From the NCBI GenBank assembly GCA_002067855.1, contig MVQS01000372.1, positions 1 to 5,400 of the forward strand: 5,400 bases of DNA, read 5' to 3'. Each line of letters opens with the position of its first letter. Positions within the stretch are counted from its first letter, which is position 1. Below, piece after piece: positions 1 through 5,231 of the stretch. The DNA comes from Syntrophaceae bacterium PtaB.Bin038. Lineage in GTDB: Bacteria > Desulfobacterota > Syntrophia > Syntrophales > UBA2192. A model generated the notes under the pieces. It did no database searches. It saw only the letters and a program-made list of their open reading frames with translations, and was not told the DNA's origin. A program made the position numbers and the translations under genes.

Positions 1-939
1 GAAGGCCAGCGCCGTGAAGGGCTCCCGGTCGGAGGGCGATCGGGTCTCCTCGGTCTTCGTCACCGGGTTGACCCCTCTGACGGGCGGGATGTCCTCCGGC
101 GACGGCAGATAGTCGACGACGGCGTCCAGGATGGGCTGGATCCCCTTGTTGCGCAGCGCCGCACCGCACAGCACGGGAACGAGCTTGAGCGAGACGGTGG
201 CCTTGCGGATCGCCCGGACCAGTTCGGCATCCGTGACGGGGACCTCGCCGAGGTACTTCTCGGCGATCTCGTCGTCGACTTCGGCGAGAATCTCCAGCAG
301 GCTCTCCCGGCGGGCCTCGGCCTCGGCGCGGAAGTCCTCCGGGATCTCCAACACGTCGAAGGCCGCCCCCAGGGTGTTCTCCTGCCAGGTGATGAGCCGC
401 ATGCGGACGAGATCGACGATCCCGCGGAAGTTTTCCGCCTCCCCGAGAGGCGCCTGGACGGAAAGCGGAACGGAGGCGAAGCGCTCCCTCATCATATTCA
501 CGGCGTTGGCGAAGTCCGCGCCGATCCGGTCCATCTTGTTGATGAAGGCGATCTTGGGGACGCCGTACTTGTCGGCCTGGTGCCAGACGGTCTCGGACTG
601 CGGCTCGACCCCTTCCACGGCGGAGAAGACGACCACGGCCCCGTCGAGAACCCGGAGGCTTCGCTCCACCTCGATCGTGAAATCCACGTGCCCCGGCGTG
701 TCGATGATGTGGATCTCGTGGTTTCTCCACTCGCAGGTGGTCACGGCGGAGGTGATGGTGATCCCCCGCTCCTGTTCTTGGGGCATCCAGTCCATGACGG
801 CTTCCCCGTCGTGCACCTCGCCCATCTTGTAGGATTTGCCCGTGTAGTAGAGAATCCGCTCCGTGACGGTCGTCTTGCCCGCGTCGATGTGCGCGACGAT
901 CCCGATGTTCCGGATTCTCGACAGCTTGACTCTTGCCAT
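1..939 (-). CDS. fusA: Elongation factor G, N-terminal 313 residues (runs off the left edge)
   Basis: EF-G is the cytosolic translational GTPase that moves tRNA and mRNA through the ribosome and helps RRF split it after termination. Reading leftward from the ATG at 939, all GTPase motifs are present: G1 AHIDAGKT (residues 16-23), G2 RGITI (58-62, switch I Thr61), G3 DTPGH (80-84), G4 NKMD (134-137) and a CGAAL G5-like motif (258-262). The EF-G-specific G' insert fills about 160-250. The next segment (YLPSPEDIPPV) matches the end of domain I, and the frame stays open to base 1, so about 380 residues (domains II-V) lie outside. The switch region is short after TTCEW, lacking the insert seen in E. 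coli EF-G. LepA (GxxDHGKST type) and EF-Tu are excluded by the motifs. The ribosome site is weak (GGAAG, 941-945). It is the last visible gene of a leftward operon without rpsL or rpsG upstream, so it may be a second EF-G rather than the str-operon copy; that is inferred. Confidence 0.96.
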   Translation of the reverse strand, partial: MARVKLSRIRNIGIVAHIDAGKTTVTERILYYTGKSYKMGEVHDGEAVMDWMPQEQERGITITSAVTTCEWRNHEIHIIDTPGHVDFTIEVERSLRVLDGAVVVFSAVEGVEPQSETVWHQADKYGVPKIAFINKMDRIGADFANAVNMMRERFASVPLSVQAPLGEAENFRGIVDLVRMRLITWQENTLGAAFDVLEIPEDFRAEAEARRESLLEILAEVDDEIAEKYLGEVPVTDAELVRAIRKATVSLKLVPVLCGAALRNKGIQPILDAVVDYLPSPEDIPPVRGVNPVTKTEETRSPSDREPFTALAF

Positions 940-950
940 GGCTTCCACGT

Positions 951-969
951 CGCCTGCGGGGCACAGGCG
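951..969 (-). promoter_or_regulatory. Intercistronic hairpin just upstream of the EF-G start
   Basis: A perfect 6-bp inverted repeat, CGCCTG (951-956) and CAGGCG (964-969), with a 7-nt loop lies in the 64-bp gap between the GerMN gene and fusA. It ends 11 nt before the fusA ATG, immediately upstream of the weak GGAAG ribosome site. No T-tract follows on the minus strand, so it is not an intrinsic terminator. It could affect translation or mRNA processing; that role is inferred, and short GC-rich repeats also arise by chance here. Confidence 0.4.
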
Positions 970-1003
970 GTCCTCTCCATCACGGGCCCGATCGGGAAAC
1001 GTC

Positions 1004-1621
1004 CTACCCTCCGGCCCGGGCCTGCTTTGCAAGTTCCTTGTTGGGGGTGACGGGTTCACGCAGGTCGACGTGACCCTTGATCGTCGTGACGTCCCTGCCG
1101 CCCACCTGGATCCGGATGCGCTTGATCTCCGGCAGGTTGTGGGCGAGGGTGTTGGCCAGCGAGTAGACGGTGGCGACCTCGCTCGCCGTCCCCCCGGGGT
1201 GCTGTTCGATGAAGGGGTTGTCGAAGTTCAGGACGGCCGTCCCGTCGGCGATGCGGATCCCCTGCAGCTTGGCCCCCGCCGGGATCGTCCGGACGGTTCC
1301 CATCTTCGGGCCTTCCACGAGGGCCCGCACGATTTCCTCGGCCTGGGCGACGGCGTTCTTCCCCTTCGGAACCAGGCGCTTTTCCTGCACGAGGAACCGC
1401 TCGTTGGCGTCGGAGAAGAAGAGCGTCACCTCCTTCCTCTCCCGCTTGGCGGCGGCCTCCTGGGCATCGGGCGGGAAGAGGGTGTCCGAGAGGGCCCAGA
1501 ACAGGAAGGCCAGGAACCCGCCGCCGATGAGGACGGCGGCGACGACGAAGAGCAGCCGGAAGGTCTTCTTCTTCTTGCGCGTCTTGAATTCTTCGGTTCG
1601 TCTCTGTCTCTTGCTTGCCAT
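1004..1621 (-). CDS. GerMN-domain protein with N-terminal membrane anchor
   Basis: This 205-residue protein begins with a very basic cytoplasmic tail (residues 1-20, including RKKKK). One strong transmembrane segment follows at about 21-45, then a short linker, then a GerMN domain at about 64-190. Recognisable domain features are VTLFFSDANERFLV at the start, an A-EEIVRALVEGP helix, RTIPAG, GTAVLNF, HPGG, the E-TVYSLANTL helix and the closing IKGHVDL. GerMN was named from the Bacillus spore protein GerM but is widespread in non-spore-formers, where its function is poorly defined and usually linked to the cell envelope. The basic tail predicts the domain faces the periplasm (inference). The start ATG has GAGG four bases upstream. 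It lies 36 bp after the TPR lipoprotein gene and 64 bp before fusA, so cotranscription is likely. It has no lipobox, so it is anchored by the helix rather than by lipid. Confidence 0.87.
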   Translation of the reverse strand: MASKRQRRTEEFKTRKKKKTFRLLFVVAAVLIGGGFLAFLFWALSDTLFPPDAQEAAAKRERKEVTLFFSDANERFLVQEKRLVPKGKNAVAQAEEIVRALVEGPKMGTVRTIPAGAKLQGIRIADGTAVLNFDNPFIEQHPGGTASEVATVYSLANTLAHNLPEIKRIRIQVGGRDVTTIKGHVDLREPVTPNKELAKQARAGG

Positions 1622-1657
1622 GGTCCCTCGACTCCGCCGACCCTGCCTCGTGCCGGG

Positions 1658-2416
1658 TTACGGCCTGCTCAGATTCTCCCTGGCTTTCGCCGCCCAGTCG
1701 GAATCTGGCGCGTGCCGGATCACGTTCTTGAACGAGTCCGCGGCTTCCTTCCTCTTGCGGAGCTGCATCTGGGTCATCCCGAGCCAGTAATGCGCCTCGG
1801 CCAGGTTGGGCGCCCCCGCCACGGATTTCTGCAGGTGCCGCTCGGCCTCCAGGTAGACGCCCTGGCGGTAGTCGATGACCCCCAGGTTCAGCTCCAGGAC
1901 GGGCATGAGGTGGCTCCTCGGCTCCTTGCGGATCGCCTCGCTGAAGCTGGCGTAGGCGCCTCTCATGTCCCCCTTGGCCACGTAGGCGCGCCCCATGTTG
2001 TACAGGGGCACAGCGGGCGTTTCGTACAGCGGGTTGGCCAGGGCCCGGTTGAAGGAGAGGATGGCCTCGTCGTACATCCCTCGGGCCAGCTGGACCGTGC
2101 CGAGGTAGTTATGCGCCTCGGAGTAATCGGCCTTCAGCGCGATCGCCTTCTGGAACTCCCTGACGGCATCGTCGATGAAGCCCCTTCGCTCGTAGGCGAT
2201 CCCCAGGTTGTAATGGACGACCGGGTCGTTGGGCGTAAGCTTCTCGGCCTCCATCAGTTCCTTGAGGGCCTGGGCGTACTGGCCCGCCTGGATGTGCGCC
2301 GTCCCGATCCGGAGGTGCCCCCTGGCCTTCTCCTTGAGCTCCGTATCGGAGACACAGCCCGACAGCATCACGGCCAGGGCCGCCAATCCAACGATCCACG
2401 AACGGGTGCATTTCAT
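1658..2416 (-). CDS. PilF/PilW-like TPR lipoprotein
   Basis: The 252-residue product has a lipoprotein signal peptide: basic start (K2, R5), hydrophobic core about 7-17 and lipobox LSGC with the modified cysteine at residue 21. Val22 at position +2 predicts sorting to the outer membrane (rule from E. coli). The rest is about six tetratricopeptide repeats, near residues 31-64, 65-98, 99-131, 137-167, 172-204 and 206-239. They show the usual A-LG-A-G-Y-A---F--A spacing and end in proline-containing turns (TPND, EP, AP). Length and layout match PilF/PilW, the lipoproteins that help assemble or stabilise the type IV pilus secretin. No pilus gene is visible nearby, so a general TPR scaffold in the envelope is equally possible. 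It starts 16 bp after the HD gene, with AGGGGG about seven bases before the ATG, and sits in the same leftward operon. Confidence 0.85.
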   Translation of the reverse strand: MKCTRSWIVGLAALAVMLSGCVSDTELKEKARGHLRIGTAHIQAGQYAQALKELMEAEKLTPNDPVVHYNLGIAYERRGFIDDAVREFQKAIALKADYSEAHNYLGTVQLARGMYDEAILSFNRALANPLYETPAVPLYNMGRAYVAKGDMRGAYASFSEAIRKEPRSHLMPVLELNLGVIDYRQGVYLEAERHLQKSVAGAPNLAEAHYWLGMTQMQLRKRKEAADSFKNVIRHAPDSDWAAKARENLSRP

Positions 2417-2432
2417 CGCCTGTCCCCCTGTG

Positions 2433-3017
2433 CTATTTCCGGTTGCCGTTGACCCACCAGTCGCTCTTGTCCCTGAACCACCATTGCGTCCAGTCCGTCC
2501 GGAGAATGGAGTCCGCCAGTTCTCTGCCCTCGTCGGTGCACAGCCGCCGGACGGCGTAGTTCAGCCACTCCTGGCTGTACTTGTTTCCGAGGTCCCTGTA
2601 CTCCTTGAGCAGGAGGATGAGGCCGAGCTGGTCCGCGTCGTGGGCCAGCAGGGACTCGCGGGTCTTCTTCTCGTTGAACTCCGCGAGGACGGACTTGATC
2701 TCGTCCCCGAAGGGCAGGTTTTCCGTGAGTTCCCGCACGGCCTTCTCCTCGTCGACGGTGACGTACTTCTTGTACATGTAGTTCATGTCGCCCGTGCGCG
2801 CCTCGGGCAGATCGTGGACGAGGCACATCCGGAGCACCTTCAACTCGTCGACGGACGGGTCGAGCTTGCACAGCGAGTAGCCGATGAAGAGGGTCCGCAG
2901 GATGTGCTCCGCGACGGACTCCTTGCCGGTGCCGAGAAATTGAAACCCCGTGCGGGGGGTCTTGTTCAGCATACCCACTTCGAAGAGAAAGTTCGCGATT
3001 TCCTTCATTTCAGCCAT
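2433..3017 (-). CDS. HD-domain hydrolase, HDDC2/YfbR 5'-deoxynucleotidase-like
   Basis: This 194-residue protein has the HD metal-binding pattern: H38 in SVAEH, H68-D69 in VHDLPEARTGD with nearby E72, and D129 in HDADQL. The spacing and the SVAEH and HDLPEA-TGD motifs fit the HD_3 group that includes YfbR and human HDDC2. These are metal-dependent 5'-nucleotidases that dephosphorylate deoxyribonucleoside monophosphates in the cytoplasm; the substrate here is inferred. No second catalytic domain is fused. The C-terminus is rich in tryptophan (W176, W179, W180, W187, W188). The start ATG at 3017 overlaps the end of the upstream 69-aa gene by 8 bp. A second in-frame ATG at 3008 begins just after that gene's stop, and neither has a strong ribosome site, so translation may be coupled. 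It ends 16 bp before the TPR lipoprotein gene. Confidence 0.85.
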   Translation of the reverse strand: MAEMKEIANFLFEVGMLNKTPRTGFQFLGTGKESVAEHILRTLFIGYSLCKLDPSVDELKVLRMCLVHDLPEARTGDMNYMYKKYVTVDEEKAVRELTENLPFGDEIKSVLAEFNEKKTRESLLAHDADQLGLILLLKEYRDLGNKYSQEWLNYAVRRLCTDEGRELADSILRTDWTQWWFRDKSDWWVNGNRK

Positions 3018-3219
3018 TTTTCAACGTTTTGATCCGGTTCGCCATGGTCTCGGAGAGCTTCCGGATCTCGAGTTGCAGAGAGGCGATCCCCTCGGGCCGC
3101 ATGGCGTAGATCCGGTCCAGCCGCTCCTTCCAGTATTCGATGACGTCGATCTCGTGCTCCCGGAGCTTCTGCTCGAACTTGCGCTGCAGCTCCCTCAGGA
3201 ACTCGGCGTCTCTGGTCAT
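3010..3219 (-). CDS. Small charged helical protein of unknown function (69 aa)
   Basis: I do not recognise a family. The product is rich in K, R and E and predicts two helices, about residues 5-39 and 45-67, broken by R41-P42-E43-G44. Heptad-like hydrophobic spacing (F7, L11, F15, L19, I24, I27) suggests a coiled coil or small helical hairpin. There is no signal peptide or membrane segment and no cysteine. Evidence that it is real: it is the first reading frame after a very good promoter, the ATG is preceded by GGGGAAAGAGG-like purines (about 3222-3232), and it overlaps the conserved HD gene by 8 bp, as cotranslated partners often do. It could act on or bind the HD enzyme; that is inferred from the overlap only. 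Confidence 0.7.
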   Translation of the reverse strand: MTRDAEFLRELQRKFEQKLREHEIDVIEYWKERLDRIYAMRPEGIASLQLEIRKLSETMANRIKTLKNG

Positions 3220-3243
3220 GGCCTCTTTCCCCCCTGTCCCGCG

Positions 3244-3259
3244 CCCCTGCCCGCAGGGG
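3244..3259 (-). promoter_or_regulatory. Hairpin in the 5' leader of the leftward operon
   Basis: CCCCTG (3244-3249) and CAGGGG (3254-3259) form a perfect 6-bp stem with a 4-nt loop. An alternative outer stem pairs GCGCCC (3241-3246) with GGGCGC (3265-3270), and the two share bases, so they compete. The element lies between the predicted transcription start (near 3275) and the first ribosome site (near 3225). It has no U-tract. A leader regulatory role is possible but unproven. Confidence 0.4.
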
Positions 3260-3281
3260 GCCTCGGGCGCAAGGATTGGTT

Positions 3282-3309
3282 ATTATAACAGCAACCCCCC
3301 ATCTTGCAA
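3282..3309 (-). promoter_or_regulatory. Sigma70-type promoter for the leftward operon
   Basis: On the minus strand there is a consensus -10, TATAAT (3287-3282), with an upstream TG making an extended -10 (TGTTATAAT). A -35 of TTGCAA (3309-3304; 4 of 6 matches) lies 16 bp away. The spacer contains six consecutive G. Transcription would start near 3275, giving a leader of about 55 nt before the ATG at 3219. An 11-bp interrupted palindrome, GTTAT-T-ATAAC (3279-3289), covers the -10, and an 8-bp palindrome, CTTGCAAG (3303-3310), covers the -35, so a repressor site is conceivable. Confidence 0.75.
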
Positions 3310-3401
3310 GCGCGAATCTGCGTCCCGCGGCAGCCTCGAAGGCGCACCCGGGAGGGGCGCAGGGGCCGCGGGGCGGGCATTTCGGCACGACCGGCGGGGA
3401 C

Positions 3402-3440
3402 GATAATTTCATTGACAAACGGGGGGGGGTGTGCGAGTTT
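3402..3440 (+). promoter_or_regulatory. Candidate promoter elements for the TerC gene
   Basis: A perfect -35 hexamer, TTGACA, lies at 3412-3417 in an otherwise GC-rich region. The expected -10 position, 17 bp on (3435-3440), reads GAGTTT, a poor match, and the spacer holds a run of nine G. Just upstream, GATAAT (3402-3407) matches five of six -10 positions but its -35 region is weak. At least one of these probably drives the rightward unit, because the gene diverges from the leftward operon. Which one is used cannot be told from sequence alone. Confidence 0.4.
3421..3429 (+). repeat. G9 homopolymer tract
   Basis: Nine consecutive G lie immediately downstream of the TTGACA box, inside the likely promoter spacer or early leader of the TerC gene. 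It is the longest homopolymer I noticed in the window. Such tracts are prone to slippage during replication. Confidence 0.9.
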
Positions 3441-3476
3441 CGCCAACTAGCGGAAGGCTCCCGGGGCGGCCCCCGG
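3433..3476 (+). promoter_or_regulatory. Structured leader of the TerC gene
   Basis: Three stems can be drawn: GCGA (3433-3436) with TCGC (3440-3443); TTTCGC (3438-3443) with GCGGAA (3450-3455), including one G-U pair; and CCGGGG (3461-3466) with CCCCGG (3471-3476) around a CGGC loop. The first two share 3440-3443 and exclude each other. The third stands 18 nt before the ribosome site. TerC-family genes are often controlled by the manganese-sensing yybP-ykoY riboswitch, but I could not match its conserved sequence here. Any sensing role is inferred. Confidence 0.35.
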
Positions 3477-3494
3477 TCAGAGACTGCCAGAGAC

Positions 3495-3500
3495 AGGAGA
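3495..3500 (+). promoter_or_regulatory. Ribosome binding site that sets the TerC start
   Basis: AGGAGA is the only good Shine-Dalgarno match before the TerC hydrophobic core. It lies 12 nt before the in-frame GTG at 3513 (slightly long) and 24 nt before the next GTG at 3525. It argues against the much earlier in-frame ATG at 3276, which would put both promoters and the G9 run inside the gene. Confidence 0.6.
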
Positions 3501-3512
3501 TCATTCCCTGAC

Positions 3513-4214
3513 GTGAGTCCGGACGTGCTGGGACACATCAGCTTCAGCTGGGAGTTCTTCGCCGCCCTGCTGAGCATCATCCTCATCGACCTCATCCTTG
3601 CAGGAGACAACGCCGTCATCATCGCCATGGCGGTGCGCTCGCTGCCCCGCAAGCAGCGCCGGAAAGGGATCCTGCTCGGCTCCGGGGCGGCTGTTCTCCT
3701 GCGTGTCGTTCTCACCTTCTTCGCGGCCCAGTTGCTTCAGACCCCCTACGTGAAATTCATCGGCGGCCTCTTCATCCTCTGGATCGCCGTAAAGCTCTTC
3801 GTCGAGGGGAACCCCGGCGAGGAGGTTCACCGAGAAGCCAACACCATCTGGCAGGCCCTCTGGGTCATCGTGGTCGCCGACATCACCATGTCCGTGGACA
3901 ACGTGCTGGCCGTGGCCGGCGCGTCGAAAGGGAATCTCTTCCTCCTCCTCTTCGGCCTCGGCCTGAGCATCCCCTTCGTGGTCTTCACGAGCAGCCTGCT
4001 GTCCATGCTCATGGACAAGTATCCCTACATTATCTATATCGGGGCCGCCGTTCTCGGCAAGGTCGGGGCCGAGATGATCGTCACCGACCCCGTCATCGTG
4101 GAACAATTCAGCCCCTCGAAGGTGTTTCAGTACGCCATGGAGGCCCTTTTCGCCGTCGGCGTCATTGCCATCGGCAAGCTCTGGGTCCGGTACAAGATTG
4201 CTTCGAGAAAATGA
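3513..4214 (+). CDS. TerC/YjbE-family integral membrane protein, probable metal-ion exporter
   Basis: The product (233 residues from the GTG at 3513) is almost entirely hydrophobic, with about seven transmembrane helices near residues 13-40, 51-73, 78-97, 113-135, 140-164, 172-190 and 207-225. The TerC hallmark appears twice: D26-LILAGDN (D32, N33) in the first helix and D123-ITMSVDN (D129, N130) in the fourth. These acidic and asparagine residues in the membrane are thought to bind metal. The internal duplication is typical of the LysE/TerC superfamily. Family members export manganese or load it onto secreted enzymes, while TerC itself is linked to tellurite resistance; the substrate here is inferred. 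Length fits the single-domain YjbE type, with no CBS or TerC-C domains. The gene is transcribed away from the operon to its left. The kinase-like gene begins 68 bp later, or overlaps by 4 bp if an earlier ATG is used. Confidence 0.93.
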   Translation: MSPDVLGHISFSWEFFAALLSIILIDLILAGDNAVIIAMAVRSLPRKQRRKGILLGSGAAVLLRVVLTFFAAQLLQTPYVKFIGGLFILWIAVKLFVEGNPGEEVHREANTIWQALWVIVVADITMSVDNVLAVAGASKGNLFLLLFGLGLSIPFVVFTSSLLSMLMDKYPYIIYIGAAVLGKVGAEMIVTDPVIVEQFSPSKVFQYAMEALFAVGVIAIGKLWVRYKIASRK

Positions 4215-4217
4215 ACG

Positions 4218-4236
4218 CCCGCCGCGTCGCGGCGGG
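4218..4236 (+). promoter_or_regulatory. Perfect inverted repeat just after the TerC stop codon
   Basis: CCCGCCGCG and CGCGGCGGG are perfect complementary 9-nt arms around a single T. As RNA this folds into a 7-bp stem with a CGTCG loop. It starts 4 nt after the TGA. The following bases (ATCCGATC) contain no T-run, so it is not a classical intrinsic terminator. It may stabilise the upstream message, attenuate read-through to the kinase-like gene, or bind a dimeric protein. It also favours the downstream start at 4283, because the longer reading frame would have to code through it. Confidence 0.55.
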
Positions 4237-4282
4237 ATCCGATCAACTCCAACCGCGGGAAAACCGCCGGGGACTCAACGCC

Positions 4283-5086
4283 ATGGCCATCCTTACCATA
4301 TCCCGGGAATACCGGAGCGGCGGGCAGGAGATCGGCACCGCCGTCGCGGAGCGGATGCGGTACGATTACGTGGGCAAGGAGAGGATCCTGTCCGACCTCA
4401 AGGGGCAGGGGGAGCGCTGGATCGCGCTGCTCAACGAGGTTGACGAGGACCGGCCGACCCTCTGGGACCGCTTCGACTGGGAGTACCGGGGCCTCATGGC
4501 CCTCATGGAATCCTACATCTACGATCGCGCCATGGGCGATCGCGTCGTCCTCGTGGGCCGCGGCGCGAATTTCCTGCTCGAGGGACTGCCCCACGTCCTG
4601 AGGGTGCGGCTCACGGCGCCCGTCGAGCAGCGGGTCGAGCGGGTGATGTGCAAGGACGGGGTGGACCGCAAGACGGCCGCCCGGCTCATCGAGAAGATGG
4701 ACAACGACCGGGCGGCCTTCATCCGGGCCAATTTCCACCGCGACTGGTATGATGTTGCCGCCTACGACATGGTCTTCAACTCAGCGGTACAGACCTTCCA
4801 GGAGATCACCGACATCGTGTGCGGGGCCCTGCAGGAGAAAGCGGGGAAGCTCTCGCTGGAAGCATGGGAGCTCCTGCGCGGCCGGATGCTCGCGGCACGC
4901 ATCAAGGCCCACATCGCCACCAACCCCAAGATACGCATCCCCACGCTCAAGGTCTTCTTCGACGGCAAGTCCATCATCCTTCAGGGTTCCGTCCGCCGGA
5001 TGGCCGACCTGCAGGCCATCGGCGAGATCGTGACGGTCTCGGCCCAGGGAACCCCCGTGCGCAACGAACTTCGGTACAGGCTGTGA
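4283..5086 (+). CDS. Cytidylate-kinase-like protein with C-terminal BON-like domain
   Basis: The 267-residue product starts AILTISREY, as usual for the Cytidylate_kin2-type family, a nucleoside monophosphate kinase-like fold. Further matches are GRGANFLL (92-99), the HVLRVRLTAPVEQRVERV strand-helix (104-121), a MDNDR-AFI lid-like helix (139-147) and YDMVFNS (161-167). The N-terminal loop reads SREYRSGGQEIG and lacks the lysine of a normal Walker A loop. The loss is usual in this family, but the arginine in place of the first glycine is not. True CMP kinase activity is therefore doubtful. Residues 202-265 look like a BON domain: a leading helix (AARIKAHI), then VFFDGKSIILQGSV, a second helix and the ending V-NELRY. 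BON domains usually bind membranes or ligands. An alternative ATG at 4211 overlaps the TerC stop (ATGA) and adds 24 arginine-rich residues; I prefer 4283 from family alignment and the hairpin at 4218-4236. No strong ribosome site precedes either. Confidence 0.83.
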   Translation: MAILTISREYRSGGQEIGTAVAERMRYDYVGKERILSDLKGQGERWIALLNEVDEDRPTLWDRFDWEYRGLMALMESYIYDRAMGDRVVLVGRGANFLLEGLPHVLRVRLTAPVEQRVERVMCKDGVDRKTAARLIEKMDNDRAAFIRANFHRDWYDVAAYDMVFNSAVQTFQEITDIVCGALQEKAGKLSLEAWELLRGRMLAARIKAHIATNPKIRIPTLKVFFDGKSIILQGSVRRMADLQAIGEIVTVSAQGTPVRNELRYRL

Positions 5087-5176
5087 GCCCTCCGTCCCGC
5101 ATGCCGCTCCTTCTCCCGAGCCATGCGGAAAAACGCTGGCAAAAATCTCTCGAATTGGATATAGAAGCAACGGGTC

Positions 5177-5192
5177 CGGCGCAAAAGCGCCG
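5177..5192 (+). promoter_or_regulatory. Perfect stem-loop CGGCGC-AAAA-GCGCCG
   Basis: A 6-bp perfect GC stem (5177-5182 with 5187-5192) closes an AAAA loop and is followed by AAAAA. The A-rich tail on this strand, and the U-run preceding the stem on the other, argue against an intrinsic terminator in either direction. It could be one helix of a structured leader RNA for the gene starting at 5397. Confidence 0.45.
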
Positions 5193-5215
5193 AAAAAGGG
5201 TCATTTCACCGCGTG

Positions 5216-5231
5216 CCCGGTCATCACCGGG
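5216..5231 (+). promoter_or_regulatory. Perfect stem-loop CCCGGT-CATC-ACCGGG
   Basis: A 6-bp perfect stem (5216-5221 with 5226-5231) closes a CATC loop. Its right arm can instead pair downstream: CACC (5225-5228) with GGTG (5253-5256) and GGG (5229-5231) with CCC (5248-5250), leaving a two-base bulge. The two folds exclude each other and lie just before the AAAAGGAGG sequence at 5258. This is switch-like geometry, but the alternative is weak and could be chance in GC-rich DNA. Confidence 0.4.

Noticed and set aside
131..832. Plus-strand open frame opposite fusA
   Set aside because: The minus strand encodes conserved EF-G motifs throughout; the plus-strand product is serine- and arginine-rich with no recognisable motif.
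987..996. CCCGATCGGG palindrome between the GerMN gene and fusA
   Set aside because: Too short a loop for a hairpin, no T-run, and ten-base palindromes are expected by chance in this composition.
863..2452. Long plus-strand open frame (529 codons) opposite the GerMN and TPR lipoprotein genes
   Set aside because: It lies antisense to two clearly coding genes with recognisable domains, has no family resemblance, and is rich in G, P, R and V as expected for GC-rich antisense frames.
3276..3512. Extension of the TerC gene to the in-frame ATG at 3276
   Set aside because: The added 79 residues are hydrophilic, unlike TerC proteins, and would overlap the divergent promoter, the TTGACA box and the G9 run. 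A ribosome site precedes the GTG at 3513.
3501..4106. Minus-strand open frame opposite the TerC gene
   Set aside because: It is very rich in D, E, G and H, the expected antisense of a hydrophobic membrane protein gene, and has no ribosome site or family match.
4211..4282. ATGA-overlapping start for the kinase-like gene
   Set aside because: Possible by coupling to TerC, but the extra 24 residues are arginine-rich, precede the family's usual N-terminus and cross a perfect inverted repeat. Kept only as an alternative.
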